DNA from: Chryseobacterium indicum
GTDB lineage: Bacteria > Bacteroidota > Bacteroidia > Flavobacteriales > Weeksellaceae
DNA: 64,000 nucleotides
NCBI RefSeq assembly: GCF_021504595.1
Contig: NZ_JACSGT010000001.1
Span: forward strand, 1-64,000
Reading direction: 5' to 3'
Shown here piece by piece: positions 7,183 through 15,017 of this stretch. A model generated the notes under the pieces. That model was given only the letters and a program-made list of their open reading frames with translations. It did not search any database and had not been told where the DNA came from. Each line of letters begins with the position of its first letter. Positions within the stretch are counted from its first letter, which is position 1. The position numbers were made by a program, and so were the translations under genes.

Positions 7183-7301
7183 GATGTCGCGGATTTGTAA
7201 TCCGTGATTTAAATTTTCATATTCTGAAACTATAGAGTGCAAATTTTTTGCGAAGGATTTTTTTTGTAGGTAAACGTAACGGATTGCAAATCCGCGACAT
7301 C
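7183..7301. repeat. MITE-like element with about 21-bp terminal inverted repeats (best copy)
   Basis: The left end GATGTCGCGGATTTGTAATCC and the right end GGATTGCAAATCCGCGACATC are inverted complements with one mismatch. Each end is itself a small palindrome (GGATTTGTAATCC). The 119-bp element has no coding capacity. Related copies lie at 13965-14079 (complete), 1367-1444 (left end) and 11373-11411 (right end). Confidence 0.75.
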
Positions 7302-7318
7302 TGATAACTTTTCATTCC

Positions 7319-7759
7319 TCAATTTATACCTCTCGGTAGTACAATTGTCTCAAGTAATTTCAATGCATCTTCAATAATGAGTGGGCTTGTACTTTCTTTA
7401 GGTTTCCAATCTTTTTGAAGAAAATATCTGGTGAGTTCTTCTATAACGGCAGGACGATTTAAATTGATGTCAATCGTTTGTTGCTGATCATGTAAATACG
7501 GCTCATTTTTAGATAACCAAATCACTCCATCATCAGGATAACCTACACACCATTTTTCTTTTTCAATATCCGTTTTGATAGTTAAATTATCTTCTTCTCT
7601 AAATAATAGTTGAAGAGGTGAGTCTTTGTATCCTTCAAGATAAATTACAACTTTTTCAACGCATTTAGAATGCTTGAATTCTGTCAAATGAAGATGATTC
7701 CTCTTCCATAAATAGGTCTCATTCTCTATTTTTATTTTTCTTAATTTATTTTTTGCCAT
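7319..7759 (-). CDS. Hypothetical soluble protein
   Basis: A 146-residue protein of unknown family. It has a basic N-terminus (MAKNKLRKIKIENETYLWKR), a motif WCVGYPDDGVIWLSKNEPY, and a closing helical part (RPAVIEELTRYFLQKDWKPKES). There is no signal peptide or membrane segment. Its position beside a SMI1/KNR4 gene and its size would suit an immunity or accessory-island protein, but this is only context. A MITE-like element abuts its stop codon. Confidence 0.6.
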   Translation of the reverse strand: MAKNKLRKIKIENETYLWKRNHLHLTEFKHSKCVEKVVIYLEGYKDSPLQLLFREEDNLTIKTDIEKEKWCVGYPDDGVIWLSKNEPYLHDQQQTIDINLNRPAVIEELTRYFLQKDWKPKESTSPLIIEDALKLLETIVLPRGIN

Positions 7760-7842
7760 TCGATGAATCGGCTTTGTTTCGGATTAAATTTTAGTCTCAG
7801 AGCTTCAATTGTTGCAAGGCTCTCATCTTCAACAAATCAATT

Positions 7843-8922
7843 CTAGCTCCCATAGTTTTCTTTCAGCTTTCTCATCAAAAGTCTCACGCCCTGTTGTGTA
7901 TCGGGATTAAAAGAGTTGGTTAAAATAATATATGCTTTGTTCTTTAATCTGTCGATATGAACAAGGCTGTAATACGTTCCTGCTGTACCGGAATGGGTAG
8001 AAAGCTCCTTTCCGTTCTCGTAAATGTTAAACCATCCCATCGAATAATTCGGAATTCCTTTGTGGATAAAAGTATACGTTTTGGCTTTCAGGTAATTGTT
8101 TTTTCCTTCAAGCCCCTGAATATTAAGCTGAATGAATTTGATGTAATCTTTCAGTTTTATATTGATATCTCCCGAAGGTTCTGTATAATCCAGATGATAA
8201 TCAAATGTGGAAGGAACAGGCTGTAGTTTGCCATCTTCAGTAAAATGTCCCCAAGTGTCTTTCTGCTTCTGATTTTCCGGCCATGATAATTGTACGTTTA
8301 GCTTTAAATCTTTATTGAAGACCAGATCAACAAGCTGTTCCCAGCTTTTGCCCGTTACTTTTTCTGCCATTAATGTTGCCAGAGTATATCCTGCATTGGA
8401 ATAGATAAACGGATGCTGTTCGTCTGTCTTTACAGGTTCTAACGTCAGTACAAACTCTCCGAACTGTTTTCTTTTTTCCTGATGCGTTCCTTTAAAATCC
8501 GGAATTTTGGGATCGTCTTCTCCCTGAAACGGCTGAATTCCTGCTTTATGAGAAAGGAGATCCTGTAAGGTAATATTGGCGTATCCGGGTTTGCTTTTCG
8601 GCTTCCATTCGGGAAATAAATCGAAAAATTTAGTCGTCCATTTTAATTTTCCGTTTTCAACATATTTGGCAATGATAAATGCAGTCATTGCTTTGGTATT
8701 GGAACCGATATGAAATCTGTCGTTTAAAGTTGCCGTGTCCGGAAGATCAACAGCGTGTTTTCCTAATGCCGCAATTTCCAGTGTAGATTTGCTGTCGATG
8801 ACTGCGTAGCTTATTTCCGGAATGCGATAAGCTCTCCGGATTGAATCCGCAAAATGAACGGTTTTCTGCCCAAAACAGATAATTGACAGTATTAAGAACA
8901 GGAGGGAGGTTATTTTTTTCAT
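7843..8922 (-). CDS. Serine hydrolase, class C beta-lactamase/DD-peptidase fold, exported
   Basis: A 359-residue protein with a signal peptide ending FGQ. The SxxK motif is S74-NTK77, the second motif is Y174-SN, and HSGTAG near residue 317 replaces the KTG triad element. These mark the beta-lactamase-related (PF00144) family, which includes esterases, DD-peptidases and peptide hydrolases. Whether it acts on cell-wall peptides, esters or beta-lactams cannot be told from sequence. It appears monocistronic. Confidence 0.85.
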   Translation of the reverse strand: MKKITSLLFLILSIICFGQKTVHFADSIRRAYRIPEISYAVIDSKSTLEIAALGKHAVDLPDTATLNDRFHIGSNTKAMTAFIIAKYVENGKLKWTTKFFDLFPEWKPKSKPGYANITLQDLLSHKAGIQPFQGEDDPKIPDFKGTHQEKRKQFGEFVLTLEPVKTDEQHPFIYSNAGYTLATLMAEKVTGKSWEQLVDLVFNKDLKLNVQLSWPENQKQKDTWGHFTEDGKLQPVPSTFDYHLDYTEPSGDINIKLKDYIKFIQLNIQGLEGKNNYLKAKTYTFIHKGIPNYSMGWFNIYENGKELSTHSGTAGTYYSLVHIDRLKNKAYIILTNSFNPDTQQGVRLLMRKLKENYGS

Positions 8923-8987
8923 CGGTTTTTTGCTGTAACATCATTATATTTTTGTAACACGCAGGCAAATTTTAACACTTTGGAAAT

Positions 8988-11162
8988 CTATTCTTTTTCA
9001 TTGTTTTCAATTTCGTCTTTTTGTTCTGATATTTTTTGTCCACAATATGGACAAAATTTATGAAGTTTTTCTAATTGGCTGAAACAAGTGCTGCACAGGA
9101 TTACCTTATCAAAAACCTGTTTAATTTTGTTTGTAGTTCGAACTGTGTATGCAGTTGGAATTTCTTTTAAGAAACTCGATTCATTTCCCTTTTGAGTAAT
9201 TAAAAAAAGCTTTTCTTTGGCTCTGGTAATAGCAACATAAAATAGACGTCTTTCTTCTTCCATAAGCAGATCGTGATTTGCTTGTTTTATCACTTGGAAA
9301 ATCCTGTCTTCAAGCCAAATATCCGGAAATCCACCATTGCCTTCCGTTAAACCAATAATGAAAACAACTTTTGCTTCAAGTCCTTTGGATGCATGTATTG
9401 TCTTACTCTGAACACGAATATTTTCATTTTTAAATCTGAAAAAATAAGGCGTAAACATCTTACTTCGTCTGTACAGAAATAAAATTTCATCATTGTTTAT
9501 CCCGTCTTCTAACAGCTCTTTTACTTTATCTGTACAAAATTGCAGATTTTCATCTTCTGTATTTCCTGCGAAAACAACGATCTTATGTTCGGATTTTTTT
9601 GATGCCTGAACGTCTTTTTCTACCTTAAATTTGTTGTGTTTAATAACTTCGTTGCTTGCACCAACAATATTTTGTGTGCTACGATAATTTAGATTGAGTT
9701 TTATTGTTTTTGCATTTGCAAAGTGTTTTTCAAATTCTACAATATAGCTCACATTTGATCCTCTGAAACCGTAAATACTCTGCCAATCATCACCAACGCA
9801 GAATAACTGGGTATTGTCGGTAAGTAATAATTTAATAAGCTCTACTTGTAAATTGTTTACGTCTTGAAACTCATCAACCAAAATATATTGAAATTTTCCT
9901 TTGTATTTGTTTGCTATATCTTCGTGATTTTGAAACAATGAAGCTGTTCGTGAAATTAAATCGTTAAAGTCAAGGTAAGATTTGTTTGTACAATAATGAA
10001 TATATTTTTTCACAATGGGAATTGCCAACTCATAAAAAAAGCGTACACGTTCGTGTTGATCTTTCCCAGCGTTTTCTGAAACTTTATCTATGCAGATGTT
10101 TTCAACCTTTATCATATCCGTAATTCTTAAGATTTGTAGAATAAAATCTTTCACGTTTTCATGATAGCCATTAAATTCTTCTTTAAAGTTTATGGAAATA
10201 TTTTGGTGATAATCTGATGGTAAACGATTTTTAACAATTTTGTCGAGCGTGTGATTGAACAAAGCAGAATCTTTTGTCATACTTTCAAAAGTCCTGATTA
10301 GCAAAAGATTTCCTATTTTAAACTGTTCTTCTTTATCTTTTGTTGAGTAACTTTTATTGCTAACGTGCTCAAGGTAAAGATTTGCATTCGGGATATAAAA
10401 ATCAGGAGTAAAAGTAAAATCTTTAATGTTTAGCAAAGGTTCATATTCGAATTTTATGCTGTGGCGATAAAACCAATCTGCAATAAATTGTTCTGATTTC
10501 GAACGTACTTTTGTTCCGTTAAGTGTAGTAAAATATTTCCCGTCTTTGGGTATATATTTAGGATCTATTTGTTTTAAATGGATTTTGTCTATGATATAAT
10601 CCAGAATATAGCGTTTTAGCTTTAACAGGTATTCTGTGTTTTCACATTCGTCTATCAGTAATTTATGCATTACTTCAAAAGCCGTTTCGGGAGCAATGTG
10701 TTTTGAAAGTTCACTCTCGTCGTCGCGCTTTTCGTCTCCTATTATTTTGAATTTGTTATCAAACTCATTTACACCATAATTACGTAAAACACTGTAACAG
10801 AAGCTATGAAAAGTTTTAATGGTAAGTCCGTCGATCCAGGTGTATTTCTTCTGTTGTAAAAATCTTTCTTTTTCTTTGTCTGCAATACTTTTTTGCTTGT
10901 CAAAAAGTTGTTTCTCGTATTCACCACTTTCGTCTGCAGAAATGATAAGCCGGTCAATCATCTCATTTGTTGCGTTTTTTGTAAAAGTAATCGCAAGAAT
11001 ACCGGAAGGATTCACATTTTTTTCTTCAATTAAGTAAATGAGTTTTTGCAAAAGTGTTTTGGTCTTTCCTGAACCTGCTCCTGCAAGAACTAAAAGTCTC
11101 TTATCTTCGCTAATAACAGCATCTTGCTGTTTCTCATTTAAAGCACTTAAATTTGTTTTCAC
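8988..11162 (-). CDS. UvrD/Rep-type helicase with inserted nuclease-like domain and C-terminal zinc ribbon
   Basis: A 724-residue superfamily 1A DNA helicase. Visible motifs are Walker A AGAGSGKT (27-34), TFTKNAT (Ia), LDFNDLI, Walker B VDEFQD (429-433), GDDWQSIYGFRG (III), LNYRST (IV), IHASKGLEAKVVFI (V) and ERRLFYVAITRAKEKL (VI). Residues about 215-295 carry VRSKSEQFIADWF, IKFEYEP, TPDFYIP and LYLEH, a PD-(D/E)XK-like insertion as in helicase IV (HelD). Near the C-terminus CSTC...CPYC forms a zinc ribbon. Likely roles are recombination repair or defence against foreign DNA. It stands alone between accessory genes. Confidence 0.85.
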   Translation of the reverse strand: MKTNLSALNEKQQDAVISEDKRLLVLAGAGSGKTKTLLQKLIYLIEEKNVNPSGILAITFTKNATNEMIDRLIISADESGEYEKQLFDKQKSIADKEKERFLQQKKYTWIDGLTIKTFHSFCYSVLRNYGVNEFDNKFKIIGDEKRDDESELSKHIAPETAFEVMHKLLIDECENTEYLLKLKRYILDYIIDKIHLKQIDPKYIPKDGKYFTTLNGTKVRSKSEQFIADWFYRHSIKFEYEPLLNIKDFTFTPDFYIPNANLYLEHVSNKSYSTKDKEEQFKIGNLLLIRTFESMTKDSALFNHTLDKIVKNRLPSDYHQNISINFKEEFNGYHENVKDFILQILRITDMIKVENICIDKVSENAGKDQHERVRFFYELAIPIVKKYIHYCTNKSYLDFNDLISRTASLFQNHEDIANKYKGKFQYILVDEFQDVNNLQVELIKLLLTDNTQLFCVGDDWQSIYGFRGSNVSYIVEFEKHFANAKTIKLNLNYRSTQNIVGASNEVIKHNKFKVEKDVQASKKSEHKIVVFAGNTEDENLQFCTDKVKELLEDGINNDEILFLYRRSKMFTPYFFRFKNENIRVQSKTIHASKGLEAKVVFIIGLTEGNGGFPDIWLEDRIFQVIKQANHDLLMEEERRLFYVAITRAKEKLFLITQKGNESSFLKEIPTAYTVRTTNKIKQVFDKVILCSTCFSQLEKLHKFCPYCGQKISEQKDEIENNEKE

Positions 11163-11372
11163 TTTTTTGTTTTTAGTTTTTTATTGATTATCGCCTTATT
11201 TATAACGGTTCTTTATATTCCCGAACTTCAAGCGAGCTGCAATAGTTTAAATATAGTAAAAAAGTTTAATAAAATCGGTATAGTGTATTTGTAATCTGAT
11301 TAATTTCAGGACTTATAGTAAAGTGAAAAATATTCTGATATTAGTTTTTAGGTATTTTTACGATCGAGGTTC

Positions 11373-11411
11373 TTGGGTAGGGAAATGTCACAGATTTCAA
11401 ATCCGCTGCAT
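11373..11411. repeat. Right-end fragment of the MITE-like element
   Basis: The block GGGTAGGGAAATGTCACAG and the following ATTTCAAATCCGCTGCATC match the right end of the copy at 13965-14079 (GGTAGGGAATGTCACGGATT...). No left end is clear. The rest of 11163-11372 holds nothing recognised. Confidence 0.5.
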
Positions 11412-11431
11412 CTTTTTAAATTTTAATAAAG

Positions 11432-12331
11432 TTATTCTCTTTTTCTGCTAATGATTTCTTCAAGTCCGGGTTTACAGGTTAATAAATGCCATCCGCCAAA
11501 AACAATAAATATTCTGTCGTTGCTGTCTAATAATTTATCAACGGTACTTAGTAAAAACTGGTCGCGTATTTCTTTGGATTTTCTTCCGATTTCCTGAAAT
11601 TTCCCCACTGGTTCAAAGGGATTCGTAGGTTCAAGTTCCAAAATGTCGAAAGGACGTTTCAACAGCTGCTCATAACCGGATTTATAGAAACTGAACGTCT
11701 GTTCGGACTTGGATAATGCTACACCGCCTTTTTTAATGATATAGTTTTCTATAAATGTATTGTATCTTTTTTCTATTTCGCGGAGGTCTGTAATGTGCTG
11801 TCCTTTAAGTCCCCACATAAGGCGTTCTGTAATGATGTACGCCAAGAATTCTTTTTTAGAATAGCTTTTAAGTAATTCTTTAAACTCGAAAGAAACTGGC
11901 GGATCTCCGTCAACTGTTTTTATTTTTAAACTGTCACTCAGTATTTTAGTTAATCCAATTTCGCCATCTTTTAATAAGGCATCCTGTTTAGAAGTATAAA
12001 TTTTCTTTGAGATGTCGCCTCCTTCATTAATGGCAATATTGGGTATGAAAGCAAAAAATTTCTGTTCAATTTCTGCAAACATTGGATTTTCAATATCCGA
12101 ATCGTCTGTGAGATGAGCTACACCGCAAAACACCACTGTTTTTTTACCGTTTGTAAATTCCAGAATGTACGGATTGGAAGGTAGTTGTTTGTTAGAATCC
12201 AGCTTTATGTCGAGATAACTTGTTGTAGGATAAGCAGGCGCAATATCGTCACCTGTTTTTTTATTGAGATTTGAAGCGCTGCAACTTACAAGCAACACAG
12301 AAATAAAAATGCAGATCAAGAGATGTTTCAT
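11432..12331 (-). CDS. Lipoprotein with TraB/GumN-like (Tiki-type) domain
   Basis: A 299-residue protein with a lipoprotein signal (VLLVSCSAS; Cys near residue 17), so it should be membrane-anchored outside the cytoplasm. The motifs VVFCGVAHLTDDSD near the N-terminus and RIFIVFGGWHLLTCKPGLEEII near the C-terminus resemble the paired GxxH blocks of the TraB/PrgY/GumN superfamily, whose members include metal-dependent proteases. AINEGG may supply the acidic residue between them. Family assignment is by motif only. It is alone on its strand, upstream of the second SymE-like gene. Confidence 0.55.
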   Translation of the reverse strand: MKHLLICIFISVLLVSCSASNLNKKTGDDIAPAYPTTSYLDIKLDSNKQLPSNPYILEFTNGKKTVVFCGVAHLTDDSDIENPMFAEIEQKFFAFIPNIAINEGGDISKKIYTSKQDALLKDGEIGLTKILSDSLKIKTVDGDPPVSFEFKELLKSYSKKEFLAYIITERLMWGLKGQHITDLREIEKRYNTFIENYIIKKGGVALSKSEQTFSFYKSGYEQLLKRPFDILELEPTNPFEPVGKFQEIGRKSKEIRDQFLLSTVDKLLDSNDRIFIVFGGWHLLTCKPGLEEIISRKRE

Positions 12332-12457
12332 AGTGGTTTTAATTCATTGCGGCTGACTTTCAAATTTACACATTCGTAGATTGTATGCATACACAAACCA
12401 TTGTTTTTCTTCACGTCTTTTTTAGAAAGTTAATAATTTTGTAGATATTACGATGAT

Positions 12458-12640
12458 TTATAATTTATCCACCGTAATGATAATTTTGTTTTTCTTCTGC
12501 TGAATATTCACCATTTTTCCTTCTCCGAAGCCTATTTCATCAAGCCATTTTCCTCTGAGGCGGATTTCCGGAACGATAATGAGTTTGTTGCTGCTTTTCT
12601 GAAATCTTGAATAAATTTTAAGTTTTCTTGAATTCATCAT
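12458..12640 (-). CDS. SymE-like toxin-family protein, copy 2
   Basis: A 60-residue paralogue of the gene at 3318-3497. It shares MMNSRKLKI-x-SRFQKSSN, then LIIVPEIRLRGKWLDE and the GFG-x-GK turn, with divergence only in the last strands. The SymE domain belongs to the AbrB/MazE-like fold. It is divergent from a second HTH array starting at 13003. The conserved unit is therefore SymE-like gene plus leader, with Xre genes reading away from it. No 83-bp repeats follow this copy. Confidence 0.75.
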   Translation of the reverse strand: MMNSRKLKIYSRFQKSSNKLIIVPEIRLRGKWLDEIGFGEGKMVNIQQKKNKIIITVDKL

Positions 12641-12793
12641 GTTGTTTTTGTTATCTGATAAATTTGGTTTTTGGTTATTTGTCTTTAAATTTTTTCTGGC
12701 TGTACAGGAGGAAGTTTTAAAAATGCCTGAACTTCCTGCCTATACAAACCAAGGGTATATGATAAATTGTGTTTTTAATCTCTAAATAAGCAA
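12641..12793 (-). promoter_or_regulatory. Conserved 5' leader of SymE-like gene 2
   Basis: Nearly identical to 3498-3652, with few substitutions. The stem AGGAAGT...ACTTCCT is kept, and in this copy it is one pair longer. The plus-strand TAAATTTG box is also kept. Similarity ends abruptly after AAATAAGCAATT in both copies. Confidence 0.5.
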
Positions 12794-12920
12794 TTTTTTA
12801 CGCCATATTTTCAATTTCTTTTGTTGTCTTGTATACTAAAAATTACCAGTTTTCGAATCGAGATTCTAAGCAATAGCTTTTATATTCTTTGAAGTATCGC
12901 AAAGGTATTTTTAGCGTAAC

Positions 12921-12969
12921 TTGTTTTACAAATATAAAACAATTCTTGAAATATGTACTATAGTACATA
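12921..12969 (+). promoter_or_regulatory. Two palindromic operator candidates upstream of HTH array 2
   Basis: TTGTTTTA-N6-TAAAACAA (12921-12942) is an exact 8-bp inverted repeat. TATGTACTATAGTACATA (12952-12969) is a perfect 18-base palindrome. Both lie within 85 bases of the first HTH start (13003), the expected place for binding by Xre-type dimers. The sequences differ from those of array 1. Confidence 0.5.
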
Positions 12970-13002
12970 ATTTTTTTTAATGTTTTTCATTCACTTTGAC
13001 TT

Positions 13003-13284
13003 ATGAATGAATCATTAGACGAAATAGAAAGATTTGTTATAAAACGTATAAAAGAAATACGTGAAACAAAAGGTATTACCCAAGAAGAGTTATCTCTTTC
13101 GATTGGTAAGAACATAGGATTCATTTCACAAATTGAAGCACCTTCTAAAAAAGCTAAATATAACTTAATTCATTTAAATTTAATCGCCATTGCATTAGGT
13201 TGTTCTATTAAAGATTTCTTTCCCAATGAACCAATTAAAGAGACGAAATACGATATTAAAGAAATTAAAACGAATAAGTCCTGA
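13003..13284 (+). CDS. Xre-family HTH protein, array 2 gene 1
   Basis: A 93-residue Cro/C1-type HTH protein (VIKRIKEIRETKGITQEELSLSIGKN, then FISQIEAPSKKAKYN). It is a clear paralogue of the gene at 4076-4363. Its stop codon overlaps the start of the next gene (TGATG at 13282-13286), so translation of the two is coupled. Two palindromes lie just upstream. Confidence 0.8.
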   Translation: MNESLDEIERFVIKRIKEIRETKGITQEELSLSIGKNIGFISQIEAPSKKAKYNLIHLNLIAIALGCSIKDFFPNEPIKETKYDIKEIKTNKS

Positions 13285-13630
13285 TGAAGTTTGAAAATTT
13301 TAAAAAGTCTAAAATTTATCCCATGTATAAATGGGAGATTGAAGAATTAAAATTCCAAATTGGTAAGCTTATTCAATTGCATAGGTTAAAGAGAAGTCTT
13401 TCACAGTTCCAACTTGGAAATGAACTTAATCTATCAAGTAATCATGTTGGTAGAATTGAGCGAGCCGAAACTAATCCAACAATAGAAAACCTTGTTAAAT
13501 TCTGCAATTTTTTGAAATTGATATGTTATTTTTATTTGCTAAGCTAACTGATAAAGAATTGAAGGATATTGAAAGTGAGATTGAATACCTACAAAAAGAA
13601 TTTAAAAATAAAAATAAAACAAAATCCTAA
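13284..13630 (+). pseudogene. Xre-family HTH protein with a likely frameshift in a T tract
   Basis: The open frame runs 13284-13547 and gives an HTH domain (IGKLIQLHRLKRSLSQFQLGNEL, then NHVGRIERAETNPTIENLVKFCNF) followed by an odd hydrophobic end. One base inserted in the T6 run near 13512-13517 restores a sensible C-terminus: FEIDMLFLFAKL, then TDKELKDIESEIEYLQKEF and a Lys-rich end stopping at 13630. The repaired protein would have about 115 residues with a coiled-coil tail. It is either a recent frameshift, a phase-variable gene or a sequencing error. Confidence 0.65.
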
Positions 13631-13707
13631 CGAGAGTTGGGATTTGCTTTTATTATACCAATAATATTTATTTTTATAAATGCAATTTAATTGAAAACAT
13701 AGTATTA

Positions 13708-13959
13708 ATGGATTTTCACAAAGACCTGCAAATTTTGATAGGAAAGCGTATTTCTGAAATTAGAATGAAAAATAACCAAACTCAACAAGATTTGGAATTT
13801 TTAACAGGTATTGATTCGGCAGAAGTAAGTAAATATGAAAAAGGAAAAAGAAATCTAACTTTGAAAACTATGATAAAGTTTGCCGTAGCATTACAAATTC
13901 ATCCAAAAGAATTATTTGATTTTGACTTTGATATAGAAAAGTATAAAATTGATGAGTAA
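13708..13959 (+). CDS. Xre-family HTH protein, array 2 last gene
   Basis: An 83-residue single-domain HTH protein (LIGKRISEIRMKNNQTQQDLEFLTGI, then DSAEVSKYEKGKRNLTLKTMIKFA). The C-terminal end PKELFDFDFDIEKYKIDE is identical to that of the gene at 4406-4666, although the rest has diverged. The sharply conserved tail suggests a functional contact, for example with a partner protein, or recent recombination. A MITE-like element starts six bases after the stop. Confidence 0.78.
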   Translation: MDFHKDLQILIGKRISEIRMKNNQTQQDLEFLTGIDSAEVSKYEKGKRNLTLKTMIKFAVALQIHPKELFDFDFDIEKYKIDE

Positions 13960-13964
13960 ACCTC

Positions 13965-14079
13965 GATATCGTAGATTTGCAATCCGTGATTTAAATTTTT
14001 ATATTGTATAAGCGTAGATTGGAAATTTTTTGAATGAGGATTTGGTAGGGAATGTCACGGATTATAAATCCGCGCTGTC
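13965..14079. repeat. MITE-like element, second complete copy
   Basis: The left end GATATCGTAGATTTGCAATCC and the right end GGATTATAAATCCGCGCTGTC are imperfect inverted complements. The internal blocks GTGATTTAAATTT and AAATTTTTTG match the copy at 7183-7301. It separates the last HTH gene from the membrane protein gene at 14102. Confidence 0.65.
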
Positions 14080-14101
14080 AGGTTAGCTTGTGAGGTTATT
14101 T

Positions 14102-14932
14102 TTAAAGTGTTTTTACGTCATTTATATTATTTTCTTCAATCCAATTCAAATATTCTTGACCCAAGTTTGTTATATGTATCTTTTCATCGTTTTTAACAAT
14201 TAAAATATTAGAAAATAGATAAACTAAATATTTTTTCACATCCCAACCAGAAAATGAATTTGCAAATTCATCTTTTACATTTTCAAAGTAATCTTCGATT
14301 TCTTTTTTAGTAAAGCCTTCAGGTGCAATTAAATTTAATTCATGTAAAAGATTTAATTGACTTCCAAATATATACTTATGTATTCGCTCGAACCCTAATA
14401 GTAATTGAGTTCCAGCTAAATGTCTTATTAATACGGTTGATGTTTCAGAAGTTGTATCTAACCCTTTAGTAATCAATGTGGTTTTTATGTTTTTTTCCAT
14501 AGATTCAATTACAATTGAGTTTCCAATTTGATCAAGTAATTCTTGGACATTCTTTTCGTTGTCTATTTTCTTTTGTTTATTAGGTCTCTCTGTATAATAA
14601 TCTCCAAAAACATTCGTACTAGATTGTTTCTGTTCATTACTTGTTATTGAGATTAGTTGGTTTATTAATTGTGCGTTTTTCTTTTCTAATTTTTCATTTT
14701 CATTTTTAGATTCTTCAAGTTTTCTGCTTATTGTAAGATATTTACCTATTGAAAAATTATCGAATGATTCACTTAGAATGATAATTAGTATAATAGCAAT
14801 TAGTATTAGATTATTATTTTTTAACACTCCAATTGGCTCAACAAAAATAAAATTATAACCAATCATTAATGCCAATAAAAAAGCAAAAAATGCTATTAAA
14901 AATCTTGAAAAAGTTGAATGCTTTCTCTCCAT
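14102..14932 (-). CDS. Membrane-anchored coiled-coil protein of unknown function
   Basis: A 276-residue protein with two membrane segments (about residues 9-30 and 40-58). A coiled coil follows (KLEESKNENEKLEKKNAQLINQ with continuing heptads). The C-terminal cytoplasmic part of about 160 residues ends in a winged-helix-like segment (KKYLVYLFSNILIVKNDEKIHITNLGQEYLNW). I do not recognise a named family. The layout, a membrane anchor with a soluble sensor or effector domain in an accessory region, is common among stress or defence proteins, but no function can be assigned. Confidence 0.65.
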   Translation of the reverse strand: MERKHSTFSRFLIAFFAFLLALMIGYNFIFVEPIGVLKNNNLILIAIILIIILSESFDNFSIGKYLTISRKLEESKNENEKLEKKNAQLINQLISITSNEQKQSSTNVFGDYYTERPNKQKKIDNEKNVQELLDQIGNSIVIESMEKNIKTTLITKGLDTTSETSTVLIRHLAGTQLLLGFERIHKYIFGSQLNLLHELNLIAPEGFTKKEIEDYFENVKDEFANSFSGWDVKKYLVYLFSNILIVKNDEKIHITNLGQEYLNWIEENNINDVKTL

Positions 14933-15017
14933 AAAATTTTATTAAAGACATTCTATCCTATATCTAAATTTACACATATCAATATTAACAATATCACAAA
15001 CTAATGTAACAAAAAGT

